Assembly: GCA_949752795.1 (NCBI GenBank)
Contig: OX457060.1
Span: forward strand, 103,924,949 to 103,988,948
Source of the DNA: Hyperoodon ampullatus
Lineage: Eukaryota; Chordata; Mammalia; Artiodactyla; Ziphiidae
Direction: 5' to 3'
Length of the DNA stretch: 64,000 nucleotides
A program made the position numbers and the translations under genes. Positions 37,701-53,177 of this stretch are shown here, piece after piece (position 1 is the first letter of the stretch; each line of letters starts with the position of its first letter). The notes below the pieces were generated by a model. That model searched no databases and had not been told where the DNA came from. It saw only the letters and a list, made by a program, of their open reading frames with translations.

Positions 37701-40700
37701 TAGTTCTTCCTTTCCTAGTGAATACATATTTACTAAGAAGCTGGGAAAGTAGATTTAATGTATTTGTGAAATTTTCATTCTTTATACATGTTAAAAATTA
37801 AGTAATGAGAAATATTAAAAATACTGCTTTTAGAATATAGTTATATTCATAATTATTAAGGAAACTATATAAGATTGCTTAAGTAGTATTTTAAAGGAAT
37901 GCATCACATGATTTTAGTTGACTATCTGGGTACTTTATCTGCCGTTCCTGTAGTTAGGTTGACTTTCGGGAGGGAGTATTTGCTTCTATTTTTGAGTCAT
38001 GACTCTACTTTAATTATCAAATTTTCTCAGAACCATACATTGTTGGAACTAGGAAAAGAATTTCAGAATTTTGTTGGAATTATGGAAAGGAAACATTTGA
38101 GGCTGATTATAGAGTCCAAGTTTTAAAGTATTTTAATTAGATAAGCATGAATATTTAGAATTTAATTCATTAGATATATGAGTGATTATTCATTAAATAA
38201 TTCAACTCAATCCATAGAAATTTATTATTAAGGAACATTGAAATTTATTCACTGATTTAATTGTGCTCTTTTGACACTCTCGTTTCCCCCAAGTTGTGGT
38301 TTTCCCCTTTAACATCTCAGAGCAAATACTATCTTCTAGTGATATAGATTGTAGACAACTTTTCCTTGCTATGAGAGTAATGAGAATGAGAGAGAAGAGT
38401 TCATTATTACATACCTTCAGGCACTTTCAGAGGTATTCATTTTTCACAATTCACAAATGCTTGGGCTGTAACACTGGATCAAATTGGATCAATTATTTCT
38501 TTCAGTATTTATTTGTTTATTATTTGTTTAGTTTAAACTTTTTATTGAAGTATTATAAATGTATATATATATATATAAACATAGAAATATACATGTATCT
38601 TACATGTAAGCTTGATGAATTTTTATAAGCTGCCACCTGTGTAACGAACACAAAGAACAGCTAACACTTTTTAATTTATTTTTTCTTTTTTTGCAAATTC
38701 CTTCAGCTCTGCTTCATGATCAAATACTTGCCCTACCCCAAAGTTAGAAGATTTACTTTTTTTCACTCTACAATACTTCTGAAAAAGAATGAATTGTTGC
38801 CCAATATAATGAATCAGTACGCTGATGTATTCCAGACAGAAAATGTGCAGAACACGACTCTTTGAATTACTGGTTTAGCATGATTTTACAAAGAGAAGGA
38901 AATTATCTCCATAATAGGATGAACTTCTATAAGATCCTGAGTGTACATAGATTTGGGTTTTGGCAAGATAATATATGCTTCACATCAGCAAAATGTGATG
39001 AATATGAAAGAGAATAGAAGTCCCTACTTGAAGCAAAATGGTTCTTTTTAATATAATCTGAGTTCAGTAAATTCCTACTACATTGTTATCTACCCAACAT
39101 ACTTTATTCCACATTTACCTCTTTATAATATTTTCTTGGAATTCTAAAGGCTAAAAAGTTTATTCTATCACTTTTTCTTTGTTCCATTTGAGGTAGATTT
39201 GTGCCCCATGCAAATGGTGCCTCTATCACTATACTATTATATGTGGAACAAGAAAGAGTGTGGGATTCTTTCTTGCCTTATTTAGTAATTATCTGAATGC
39301 TTGATTTTTTAACTTAGATTACCTTTATTTTAACTTAACTCAGATGACTAATAGTTATACAACTATTTTTCCTATTCCCTGTTTATCTTTTTTCAGTCAT
39401 TTCGCTTTGCTGGTTCCTTGGAAACTTTAATGCTAATTCTCATTAAAGTATCCTAAGGGCACTGAATTGATATATATTATTTTTTAGTCTAGCATCCTTA
39501 AGATTTTTTCCTCCCCTGTAGTAGCTACATACATATATGTGCAGAGTCTTAACAGCAACAGGTGTTATCAGAGCTCTGATAGCCCCAAACACATGACTAT
39601 ATCTTTTAAGCTCTCCTTCCATGTACTCTAGTATAGTGATTTATGCAATTAGGGTTTGGGAGAGCTTTTGAAATTAAATGAACAGATACATTTAAAAGTT
39701 TTTGACTTTACCTTCCTTTACCACACATGAAGTCTTAATTATGCTTGCAATCATCCAGATACTATCTTGTATATCTCTGTGAGTGATTCCTTCCTGACAT
39801 ATATGAAATCATAGGAAAATATGCTTTTTGATGGATAAACTTCAATCATGGAATTGTAACATCTTTTACTAATCACGTATGGATATAGCAAAAAAAAAAA
39901 AGGAATCTTAATGTCAGATTATATAGTGTATAAAAGGCTCCAGGAGAAAGACAATATGCCTAATATTTGTACATGAGTATTCCAGCATTTTAAAGAGTGC
40001 CTTCAAAACAAATGCCAAAAGATGAAAAATTATCAAAGCATCTTTTCATTGGGAAAAAAGATTTCACGAATAAGCAAGAAAGTATAATAACTTGATTTTA
40101 AACACACATGGAGCCAGAGATAATACAAGAACAGCTTAATCCTGCCCTTCTCTTTTATTTTTTCCAGGGAAAGAGAGTTGACTCTTTCAACGTATTGCTG
40201 TTTGCCAGTACAAGAAAAAAAAGAATAACATAGTCTTCAATATTTCTTACTATTAAGGCTCTCTCTTTGTCCATTGTTTAGATTTTCAGCTGAATTTGAT
40301 TTCCGGACATATGATTCAGAAGGTGTTATCCTGTATGCAGAATCTTCTGATCAGTCAGCTTGGTTCCTGATTGCACTTCGTGAGGGAAAGATTGAAATTC
40401 AGTTTAAGAATGAATATACAGCCAAAATCACAACTGGAGGCAAAGTTATTAATGATGGTTTATGGAATATGGTACGTTTTGCTGAATTCATAAAGAATCT
40501 TTCCACTTTGATGCAATTTGTATAAAATCATTGATCATTTTTTTAATAGTGATACCAAAGCAAAATAATTTTGGGTTTATCTGATGTTGCGTGAAGTATA
40601 TTCTACATGCTGTAAATCCCTGAAACAGCCTGAGAAGTTATTATCTCTCAATATATTGCAGATTTCCCATAACTGAAGTTGTTTTCAGTTATTTGCTTTG

Positions 40701-43700
40701 TTAAAGACAGCTACTCTGTCCTTAACTTTTTACCTTTTTTAGTGGCTGTCACTGGGTGTACAGTGATATCGCTCCTATAGGTCAGGGGTTATTCAAAGAC
40801 CACTGATCAAGGACAACTACACTGAATAGCCATCAATATTTTTAATATAAAAGAGAAATATACATAGTAACAAAATAAAAAATTTAATTTAATTTTAAAT
40901 ATTATCATGTAGGTATAATCAGTTTGTACAAACAGGATACATTAGCTGGTACCAATTATAGTGCTTAGAAACTAGCATTTTTAGATAATCCCTAAAAGTG
41001 AGTCTTTATTTTAATAATCAAGAACAGCACTTTAATTTACTGTATTAAAATGGAACTTTTCTTGGAGAAGGAATTACTTGGAGGAGGGATTACTGTTAGT
41101 CCACAGAGGGGAGAATTCCTTTCTGCAATTAAATCAATGCTACTTTCAGCAGAGAACAGCTGAGAGAAGAATGTTGTGCCCCAAACAGACACTTTCTAAG
41201 CCTGTGGGAACTGACAAGAGGTCCATGTTGAGCAGCCATGTAAAGTCATCACTAAATTATTTCATTCTATATTTATCCACTCTTGCAGTCATATACTCAA
41301 TAAGCTTTTAGTGAGCACGTTTAAAGTGCTACATCCCTGAGTTCAAGGCACTAAAACTATAGCAAGAGTTTGTCCTTGCTCTTGAGGTTAGTACCTCACA
41401 GTTTAGTAGCTGATGCTGCATTATGAACTAATACAATATAATGTGAAATATGTTACAGGAAGGTGGTAATAAAGAACAGTTGGGTGCAGATATGGTTCAC
41501 CACAAAGGGGGCTGGCTGTCATTTGGCAGCCATGGATTTTGGGCTCCTAACTCTAAAAGAATAGTGTCTTCACAAGATCAAAAGCAACTGTCAGAGAAGT
41601 CACTAAAATTCTCTGACTTCTGATGCTTATTAGTGTATCTTTGTTACTACATCTTTCCCACTACTGTATCTAGAATATTTGATGCATACAGCTATACCTC
41701 CAATGTGCTGAAGAATACATTTTAATGCCTAACGTCCCTAAATCACCTATCTAAAACTGCTAAAATCACTTTTGCAGCAAAAGACAGTGAACAGAATTTT
41801 TTCTAATGAGTTTATACAAATTGAAAATATCAGCTGTTTGAAGGTGAATTTAGATAAATTTCTAGGTAGGATATAATATGTATAAAGAAGAAGGTAAATA
41901 TTTATCTGTGAAGTTATCATGAGTTGCATGTAGTGTTTATTAAAGAACTGTTCATGAGTGATATTATTAAAGACAGGATTCAGGATAGATGGAAGATAGC
42001 TGTTCAGTTTCATTTATTTGTCTCCTATGTTTATGATTCTTGTTAAAAAGAAACTATTATTTAATGATATGCCCATGTTTTAACTAAAACGCTTAAATTA
42101 AAATCTCCGTCTATAAACTGAATACAAGTTTATATAAAAAATAAAGTTTAAGAACAATAAGCAAGTCAGAAAAAAACTTGACTCTGGTAATAAACTTGGT
42201 GCTGGCTGTTTTTCTTTAAATTGTAATTCAATATTGTAACAATTTATGCATTTTACCTCTCCCCACAATAAATAGCATTTCTTTTTTCACTCCATATCTT
42301 TTATATTTAAGAGATTGTATGGGAGCATGGTAGTTTTACTAACTTTTAATCCTGATGATTTATTAAAGAATTATATACTGTTTCAAACAAATTTATGCAG
42401 CACAGAAGTTATTTCAAATAAATAAATACTTTAAATAAGTATTTTAATTTTAATTAATGACAAAGTGGTTAAGTTAAATTAATCTGTAAACTGGACTATT
42501 CACTTTATAGCAATTGTTTCACTAATATTAAATTATTTTTAAATTTTAAATAAAATACTTTAAAAATAAGAAATTAGAATTAAAGCATATAACAGAATTG
42601 TTTTGTAATTCAGATTAAAAAAATTGAATGTGTAATGATTAAGTCATTAGAATGGCTACAACCTGTAGGAATAAATATTGCTACTTTGTAAGTGATTATT
42701 ATATTTCATAGTTGGGTATAATCCTAATATTGGTGGGAAATATATAATTTGTATAATAACTTCATTTATTCAACAAAATATTTATTGAGCACTTTATGTG
42801 CTATTCCTTCTTCTAGGTGGTGGGGATACAACAGTGAATAAAACAAAGTCCCCGCTCTAATGGAGCTTGCATTGTGGTGGTGAGATGAAAACCACAAATG
42901 CATCAACAAATAGACATGTCAGCTAGTGATTAATGCTATGAGAAAAAAGAAAAGCAAGGCCAGGCAATAGAGCATGATGATGGTGAGTGTGCATATGGAA
43001 TCAGGAAAGCCATCTCTGATGAGATTACATTAGAAAGAGACTTGAGGACACAAGACCGGAGAACTTTTGGGGGGAAGATAATTCTGTCACGTGAACAGCA
43101 AGTACAGAGTCTTAGGCTAACTTAGATGATTTTGAGAAGTGACATAATCTAATTTGCATGTTAAAAGATAATCCTGGTTAGGACCTAATGGCTTTGTGGA
43201 AACTAGACAGTTAGAGAGTAAGGACAGAATAGGATGTGGGGTTAGGAGACTATGGCAGTAACGCAATGGAGAGAAGATGGCAGCTTTGACTGGAGTGTTG
43301 ATAGTGGGAGTGGTGAGAAGTGGTCAGATTCTGTATATAATTGAAGGTCCAGCCTTCAATTTAAGGTAGATAAAAACTTTTTGGTATTCAGCGTAAAGAG
43401 GGCTTTAAAAGCCCTGAGATTGGTTATTGTCAATCTGTGGTTTTAAACTCTATCACATCCAATATAATGCTCTAATTATTATATAAAAAAGAAAATAATT
43501 TTTAAAAAGTAATATATATTTCCATATGTAAATGCTCAAGTTCAACTATAATATTTGTCAAAGCTTACTCCTATACATAGAATAACATGAAAGCTACAAC
43601 TGAAGACATGCTGGGGGGTGTTGCATTGGCAACTCAAAGACCATAAGTGCATAAATGGTGTTGCCATTAGTAATAGTAATTTTCCAAAATGGTGAGAAAA

Positions 43701-46700
43701 TCTTGATAAAAATCCAAACAAAACAAACATCAGTCTGTTCTTTGTTTACAAGATTATTACATTCTTGAAAAATTCAGTGAATGCTGAAATGGTGCAACAG
43801 ATATTTTGTGTTTATATTACACACAAACACAGGTAATTATAAGCATGAGTATACCCTACATGAATATCTACTAGGAATGTTCAGAAAATTTGTAGGATAT
43901 TGGATATTTTATTATTTATTTTGCATGACTATCCTGCATATTGCAGGGTGTGTCTAGCATCTTGCAATGTCAGCATACTTCTTACTGTGAAAACTAAAAG
44001 TGCCCACCACCCCCAAATTTGCCCTAGAGTGGGGCAGGAAAGCCCCCTTTAAAAATATTTGCGTGACTAGAGGGATGAACTCTGGGGCTTATTATAGAGG
44101 TTGAGAAGAAGAAGAGGATCCAGCAAAGAAGGCTGAGAAGGGGTGTGAGGAGAAGCAAGCCAGACGGAGGTCCTGGAGGCTAAGTTAAGAACATCTTTCA
44201 AGGAGGGAATAATCATTAGAATAAAATGATGGTGACTGGTTACATTAAGGACAGAGCCTTGACCAACTTTAAATCTGTAAATGTTACCAAATTTATTTAC
44301 TTTACTTTAGAGCATAGTTTTTTCCTTCCTGTAGTTGTGCTTTAATATGCCTATTGTTTGGCTTCCCTGATTGATAAGTAAACGAAGAGTTTGCATTTTG
44401 AGTCCTACAGTTTTACATAAGGAGATTGCAGCAATGGTTCTTCAAATTGCCTTTATGGGAAGATTTTTAAAAAAAATATTTATTTATTTTCCTTATTTTT
44501 TTGTCTGCATCAGGTCTTATCTGCGACACACGGGATCTATGTTGAGGCATGTGGGATCTTTTTGTTAAGGCGTGCCGTCTCTTCATTGCGGAGCTCGGGC
44601 TTCTCTCTAGTTGCAGCGTGCGGGTTTTCTCTTTCTAGTTGTGGCTCGCGGGCTCCAGAGCCCGTGGGCTCTGTAGTTTGCAGCACGCGGGCTCTTGTTG
44701 AGGCTTGCAAGCTCAATAGTTGTGGCATATGGGCTTAGTTGCCCTGCGGTATGTGGTGATCTTAGTTCCCCGACCAGAGATCAAACCCTCTTTCCCTGCA
44801 TTGGAAGGGGGATTCTTTACCACTGGGCTACCAGGGAAGTCCAGGGAAGATTTTTTTTTTTATTGTTGGTTACCACTACTTCCAACCTTTTTTAGCAATC
44901 CAAACTACTTTCAAAATTGGAAAAACCCAATTTAATTTAATGTATTGTGCTTTCTTATGACCTCAACTATTTTTGAATTTTGAAATAAAATATAATTTGT
45001 GCATAATGAACAGAATACTGAATGTACTAACTTCTCTTAATTTATATTAAAAATTGATTTACCTTATTGATTTCATATTTATACTATCAGACAAATGCAA
45101 AATAAGGGCACTTAAAAGTTTTCTAAGATTTTGTAGAGTGACTCACTTTCTTCTTTTAAACTGTTAATTTTATGGCACACTGGTGTTGAAAGACATATAT
45201 TATACATGGGTGTTTAAATGTAATGGAAAAATATTGATTTTTAAACTTTAAAATATGGTGTTGATTTAATTTTCGATCAAGAATTACCACACTAAAACAC
45301 ATTTTTATCACCTTTATACTAATGTGACATTTCAAATGTATTGGAACAAATTAACAAGTACAGTAAAATGATTACTTTGGAAAATTATATACTGGAATAA
45401 TAACAGGATTTTTCAATCATGGTGTTTCAAATGAAATGCAGTAATGTTTGGTTGTTTGATAATTTTTGTCTTTTTAATTATAGGTCTCCGTGGAAGAACT
45501 AGAACAGAGTATTAGTGTAAAAATAGCTAAAGAAGCTGTAATGAATATAAATAAACCTGAAAGCCTTTTTAAGCCTACCAATGGGTTTCTAGAAACCAAA
45601 GTATACTTTGCAGGAATACCTCGGAAAGTGGAGAATGCACTCATTAGACCGGTAACGATCCAAGCTTATATCATTCAACATGGATGAATTCCTTCATCTG
45701 TAATAGATTTGAGAATGTGTTTTTCTGAGAGTCAAATATATTTTGTTGAACACACCAACTGTGAAAACTTGAATTGAACATGGAAAAATAACATTATCAA
45801 CCCTTGAAATTATATTAAGGAAATAAGAAAATGAATGTAGTGTTTTTGAGCCCATTTAAATTCCCAGCATTACTCATGGAGAAGTAGATTTTCAAAAATT
45901 CTCCAAGTATCAGTTCAACATTAACATCATAATAGTCCATACTCAGCCATTAAACATATAAATACATATATTTGAGTCCAAAATTACATGATTTTGTAGA
46001 AGCCTGTCAAAGAACTTTCTTAGGTCTGTTTTAGGACCAAAATTTGGGAGATAAGGATAGCACATAAGGTGGAATGTTTTAAAAAGAAAAATCTTCTGTG
46101 GGAATATAACTGCAGCCTGTCATAAATTGAAGTTAGATATAACAGATGATTTTCTGTATGTGGTATTTGACTAACTACCATAGAAAAGGTTTCATGAAGG
46201 AGACTAATCAATGACCTTGAAGAGTTTTAAATTTTTCATTTGAAGTCGTGGGTCTGCCAATTTTACACTTGCTGATTTAACTTAAATATTGACCATTTTG
46301 TATCCAAATTTCAGTTACCTTAGCTTTTAAAAGATTTCTGTGATATGATATAAAACCTGAATTAGTTAACTCATGTCAGAGTGAATATACCTGTCCTTTG
46401 AAATTGATAAATCAAGACATTTTTAAAGTAAAATAAATTACTCAAAAAGAATCAACTATTTATGAAATGGCTGCATGTCTTGAATGTGGCTGGTTGCTTT
46501 GGTGAGACTGAAGAATGCAAACACTTTTGTTCCTGAAGAGGCTTAGTGTCTGATGGCAAGACAAACCTAGTTGTAAATGCAATTAAAGAAAAACAGAAAG
46601 CAGCTTAGAACTCAGGGGCACAGCTAGAAGCATATATGGAACTCGACAGCAGAAGAGTTAGTGCTGGATGACGCAGAAGAGGCAGGTGGGGCTTGAGGTG

Positions 46701-49700
46701 TTAAAAATCATTAGGATCCCAGTGGAGGTCTCTGATGGCGTAAGCTCACTTTTACTGAAAAAGACTGTCCATCTGAAGGACACCTTGAACAAAATTTAGA
46801 TAAAATTCGAAATACTTTAAAATGTCATCAAAGAAAGAATTTTGCCTCTAAATGAAAACCTATATCTATAATCAATTAAGCCACTTCACTTATGAGTCTG
46901 TCTTTTTTAAGTTTAAAATGCTTTCATTGATCTATATTTTAAATTGTTAGATTAACCCTCGTCTAGATGGATGTATTCGAGGTTGGAATTTGATGAATCA
47001 AGGAGCTTCAGGAGTAAAGGAAATCATTCAAGAAAAACAAAATAAGCATTGTCTTGTCACTGTGGAGAAGGGTTCCTACTATCCTGGTTCTGGAGTTGCT
47101 CAATTTAGCATAGATTATAGTAAGTGATTTCCCATTTTATCTTTCTTTTCTCATTACTGTTTAAATTTATTCATTAACAAACAACAATAATTCCTTCAGT
47201 AAACATTGTTGAGTACTTACTATGTGCCAGATATAGTGTTAGGCTTATTCATACTGTTATATATTTTTAATAGAATTTTTCCAAGTATATTGGCAGAAAA
47301 AATGTAGTTGAATATGCTTATGTTGTTACTTAAAGGTTATTGGCACATAATCTGATTAATTTTGGGTAAATTAAATTGACCTGTTTTAAGGTTCACCAGT
47401 TTCTCAGTTGTTCTGAGTCTACTGATTAATGCATCAAAAGTATTCATCTTTATTTCTAGCATTTCTGTTTAATCCTTTCCTAAAATGTCCACCTCTTTGT
47501 TAAAATTTCCCATCTGTTCATGCATGTTGTCCATCTTTTCCACCCAAGCCTTCAACTTATTAATCATAATTAAATTCCTTGTCTGACAGTTCCAATATCT
47601 GTGTCATATCTAAATCTGGTCATATTGATTGCTTTTTCTCTTGACTATGGGTCATTTTTCCACGCTTCCTTCTGCATTTAATAATTTTTGTTTAAAGGTG
47701 GGTGTCAGATAAAACAGTAGAGACTGAGATAAATAATATTTATATTTGGAGATGAGCACAGCTCTCCTTTTGCTAGACACTTAATGAGGGGACTTGAATC
47801 AATCTAGTCAAGAATTGAGCTGCTTCGGTTTTCTTGTTTCCATGACTACCCTTCAAATTCCTTTAATATACCTTGTGCTTAGGGTAGTGGCCAGAGGATT
47901 TTTCTTAATAACTGATCCACCCTCAGCTTTAGATATTCCTTTCATTTGCCTCAAGAAAGTGTCTCTCCCTGGTCTTGTTTCACTCCCAGAAGTGCTCTTA
48001 GTTGTTACTTGACATTTGCTAGCAATTTAGAAGGGTCTGGGGGTCAGAGGAGCATTCTCTAATGTTCTGGTGCAGATTCAGTCTTAGACAGGTGTTAACA
48101 TTCCTGCGTCTCAGGGGTGTGGATTTTCCACTGCCCCGCTCCTGCCCACCAGTAAGGGAGATATCTAATGGTCAGGACTCAAGGTGTATTCCTGCTTCTT
48201 CCCCAGGGTAAATGATTTTTTGTTGTTGTTGTTTTTTTTCTTTTTTTTTTTTGCTATTTTCATTCCCTAATCTGTAGGTGCAATGGGACTTTGATGTGCC
48301 CTCATAGCAACAAGGTTTGCTGCCTTTCCCCTAATGCTTTAAGTCTTGCTTAGAGCAGACAAAGAATGATCTGGGTGAGACTTTGTGCCTTTCCTGCAGG
48401 TTGCTGTTCCTCTCCCCTTGGGCTTGTACTAGGAAGGAAACTTTCTCTAATCTCTTTCTCTTCTCCCAGTTTTTCTCTTGAGCACCCAGTAAGATCCTTT
48501 GAATGGGTATGAATTTCCCATGTGTTTGCAGTTTCCCTGGCTTCTATATTCTCACACCAGCCCCTACTTGGACTTTAGCGTTTTGTTAAAATTTTTACCT
48601 ACATTCTTTTTACCAAATTGTATAGTGTTTGTTGTCTGCCTTGGCTAAGAGAGTACTCTCCTCCTGTTTCTCCCTCGAAGCACCTGTCTTCCTTTAGGTT
48701 TCTAGTCAGTTGTTCTGCAACCTCAGCTCTTGGTGATAGTTCAAGAAAAGTTGTACTTATATAGATAATTGGTCTTTTGTTGTTTTAAGAATGGGAACAG
48801 TACTCTGCAGTTTTCTATAGTCTAATAGGAACAGGGACTCTTGCCAAACCGACCCCAGGTTTTTACCTTTACAAATAATACTTCTGGGATATCCTTGGAC
48901 ATTTATCCTTGTACCCTCATGTGATTAATTCTGTAGGAGAGAATCTCAGATTCTCTCCATCAAAGGTTATGCAAAGGTATAATTCCTACTGTTCAATCAG
49001 ATTCTCTTCCAAAGATGATTTATCAATTTATACTTTTACCAACAGAAGAAAGTTTATGCTTGGGATTTGTTTCTAATTTGAGAGTAGAAAAATTAAATCT
49101 TGTAGTTCTAATTATTATCCCAGTTTCTACTGAAGTTGAATATCTCACCATATGTTTATTAGGTATTTGTGTATCTTAATTATTTTATTAGCGTCTCTGT
49201 CTTTTTGTGTTTTAGTTCATTATTTGAGCTACTAACAGTTTGTATTATAAATTCAGTGTTGATTTGATATCTCTGCTTTAAGAAAAAAACGTATTTTAAT
49301 TTTTTTATTTTCAGCCTTAAAAAGTATTACTACAGTTTTAAGAAAGCATCTTACACTAGTGCTTTCTGTTTCCTAACATAAATTAATACAATGTCTTTAA
49401 CTTTAGCTCTGTTCTGTATATGAAGGTTTTTTTTTTTTAAGTTTAAATTGAGTTGATGACTGGACATAGGCAAAAACTAGGCCCACAATTTGTTCAAAGG
49501 ACAAAAAAATCTCTGAAAAGAAAATGAAAATAAGAGTTTTATTGCACCTGAAAGAAATTACTTTCATAAGTAATTAGTTATTTCACAGATAATATGAAAG
49601 TGACCTACCTTATAATTAATATTTAATGTTACATTATAATTTCTGTACATTTGCATGTTCATTTTAGTTTGAGTTTGTTAATATCTTAGAGTAAATTTAC

Positions 49701-52700
49701 TTACTTCAAAATGATTATATGCATTTTTTTCTCTTGCATGGGAATTAAAGGATTATAGTGAAAAATGTTATAGTATTAGATGTGGCTAAATGGAAGAACA
49801 TCTTGTCAAAGGAAAATTATTTTCTCCATTCACATCCACCTTTTTAAAGCCTCCAAGTAGTATTTGGGCTATTGTTATACATTACTTTATGTTGAATGAT
49901 GAAGACTGCATTCAGATTGTAAAGTAATATTTTCAGAAATCAAACTATTTTGAAATCATATTAATTCAACAAATATTTGTTAAGTGACTGCTGAGGAAGA
50001 CAGTGATGGTTGAGACATGTAGAGCTTGCACTCTAGTTGGGTAGACAATTGACCTAGTAATTAAGAGAAAGAATGTTAAGTATTATGATAAGAGAATCAC
50101 ACAAGAGTTCCTATTAGAATTTCAAAGTTAACTATTGACTTCAGAGTATTTCTCTACCATTAAACCATCCCACACCCCTATGTACAGAAATCATACTTTG
50201 CTTCTCCACTGCTCTAATCTGACCCCTATATGGAAGAGGAGTGGGGGGGGCGGTGGCAGCTATACCCAAATTTTCCCTCAGAAATAGTACAATAAATGTG
50301 TTGAACTTTCTTCTAATGTGTACTTTAAACTACAACCACTCTGAGATTTGACCATTGGAGAATATATAAGACAGAAGGAAGAGCTATTAAAGAGCAAATG
50401 GAAAACTCGTAGTAATCCTGAACACCACAATCGAGAATTGTAGGAAGAACAAAAGGATGAGGCTCCATCTGTGTTTCTTGCCTGCATTAAAAACTGTTTT
50501 TCTTTTGCTTTGTTTTGCCTTGGTTATATAGATCATTGAAAAAGAGGACTAAAATCTTTAGTATCACACAAAGATAGCTTTGAGTATTGATAAGATTATA
50601 CTTAATTCCTTCTGGTGCACCTTAGGAGGACATTGATCCTGCTTCTGTTTCATTGTTTAAGCAGAGAATGTATCCAATCCTGAGGCTTGGCAAGTAAATG
50701 TGTCCTTGAATATTCGCCCATCGTCGGGCACTGGTGTTATGTTGGCCTTGGTTTCCAGTAACACAGTACCCTTTGCCTTGTCCTTAGTGGACTCCACCAC
50801 TGAAGAGCTTCAGGTAACTTTAAACCTTTATGATCCTTGGTTTGTAATTTTTTTTAATCCATAAAATGGATAAAATTGCAGTATTTACCTCAAAGTGCTG
50901 TTTTGAAAATTAAATAACTTATATAAGCTATTTGGCACAACCTCTTAGCACATCATTAAAGATTCAATAGATATTCATTATTGTTACTTTTTTGCTGGCT
51001 TATTTCCAAGGTTTGAACCAAGAAGTAAAGGGGTGGGAGGGGGGCAATGGAAAAGCCTATTGCAGTCTATAGCTCAGATTAGGCAGACTCACACAAAGGT
51101 TGCTTGGAGTCTTCTCTGAGTACCCAGAGATCTGCCCTTATTCAGAATCTTTGAAGTATCATGGGAATTTGTATGTATTAACAAAATAGAAGTGAGTCTG
51201 ACTGCAATCCACTCTGAAATGTTCAGTGCCTAATTATAATGTTTTGTGTTTTCTGGCACTCTTAATCTTTTCTCCCATAAGTAAATTAGGAAAGACTACA
51301 GAAAACTAAAACCAGTCTATTTGGCTTCCTGCTGGCAACTCTGCCTTGAAATTAGGAGAAAGCACAGGAAAAACTCTTGGATAGAAGAAAACATGAGAGT
51401 TATCAGATTTGTATTATTCAACTTCTATTAGAGGCTAAGAGTTCTGTCTTTGTGTCATCCACAGTGGGGGGATTCCAAGTTACAGCAAGCAGCTTTCATT
51501 TGTGCCAGCGGTTGGCTTGGATGCTCTCTGTGGCTTTTAGAAAGAGACATATAATCGAATAATGCCTGTAGTGATAAAAAGGGATGCTATTTGCCACTTA
51601 AAGGATGGATGGGGGGAGTTTCTGATGGTTAACTGTAAGCAACCTAAAAAGATCCTGCTGAGCTTTTGTCTCCAGTGACCACAGGAGCTTGCTACATTTG
51701 GGTTTCAGCTTTCTTTTTTTGCTTGTTTGTTTTGTTCTTTAAGCAAAATGGAAATCCTGCCTTCAACACTCTATTCACATGGTAGAGGAGGTTAACAAGT
51801 GCCATGTCTCTGATATTTATTTTATCTTTTCTGTGTTTGTCTTCATGGCCACAACCCCCTTTTTTTGGGGGTGTGTCAGATTGCCTTCTTATGATCTGTG
51901 AACAACGTTTCATAACATTATTCCACATAATATTGATCATTCTGGAACATTTTCTCAGCTGACTTTTCCTGAGTTCAGGATATGCATGTGTATAACACAG
52001 TAACAGATTTCCTCAGCTAAGCTGTATTTGGGAAGTATAGGCTTCACTTAGCATTGGTATCTTGGATTCCTAAGTAAACACTTCAGACTATCTTTCTACC
52101 ATCTGAGAAGCATCATAACAACCATTTCCCTCGTTTTGATTTTATTTTTTCTCTCTTTTTATATTTCCTCTACACTCCAGGAAGCTAGATGCCTAGATGA
52201 CTCTCAAAAAGTTGAGTAATTTAGTGTATTAGCAGTTTGAAAAGTTCAGAAAAAAAATATATATAGAGAGAGAGAACCTTGCGGTAAATACTCTGTAACT
52301 TACTGCTGGCAATCCTGGTTTTTCCTTCTCAGAGACTTCATAAAATTTGTCCCAAGTCTACAGGATTTCTTGTGTGGCACAAATAAACCTTTCAGTCTTG
52401 CTGGCATGTGCTTACTAAAGCACTTCAAAATTTCCAAGTCTTTTCCCCAACAAAGAATGATTCAACTCCTTCCTTTTCCATACGTAGGTTTTGAAATTAG
52501 GAAGGCTCATAAACAGAAATGTATTGCTTGAGACACTACTTTGGTTCCCATTGTTGGTGAGACAATGCTGTTAGTTTATTGAATTTTCGGAACCTGCTAT
52601 ACGTGTATATCTTAGCTAAACCTGGAGTTTTTAAAACTAATGTGTATTTTAAAATTATGATTATGATAATAGTAGTTTTTTCATTTAAATAAATTTCAAA

Positions 52701-53135
52701 GCTCTATCATACTTTTCCCCACCTCATTGAAATTCTGTTTTTGAATTTCACAAACTAAAATCTCTCTTAAGCAGCATTAACGTTAGTACTTGTTTATATT
52801 GCGTCTTTGCTCTGTTCTTCAGGATATCCTGGTATCTGTTGAAAATATGGTAATAGCTCGGATAGAGGCCCTAAGTCTGTGTTCTAATCAACAATCCCTT
52901 CTGGAAATTAGAGTCAACAGAAACAATTTGGAGCTGTTGACTCAAAATAGAAAAGACAGCTTCCACTCTGAAGACTTTCAAAGACAATTTGCCATCTTGG
53001 ACAAAGCAATGAAAGAAACAGTGGCCACTTACTTGGGTGGCCTTCCAGGTATCTTCTTACTTTTTCTTCAGTTTTAAAAAGTATATTTTTAATGAAATTG
53101 ATAGTATTTTAAATATGTAATTGTAGTAAAACAGC

Positions 53136-53177
<42 letters not shown>

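Larger units (their letters stand above)
40472..45483 (+). other. PROS1: PROS1 intron 10 (about 5.0 kb)
   Basis: Holds an L2-like stretch (42766-43370), further ancient-repeat wording near 44080-44270 and a SINE (44469-44843). Positions 40500-42750 show nothing nameable. Confidence 0.85.
47120..50664 (+). other. PROS1: PROS1 intron 12
   Basis: Contains a MIR/L2-like motif near 47200-47245 ('gagtacttactatgtgccag'), an old antisense L1 stretch (about 47440-47700), T-rich runs near 48215-48255, and an L2-like end at 49961-50060. The rest is unassigned. Confidence 0.8.

Noticed and set aside
50665..50668. Alternative acceptor two bases downstream in exon 13 (cag followed by ag)
   Set aside because: Use of the second AG would shift the reading frame; the first AG keeps the protein S sequence.
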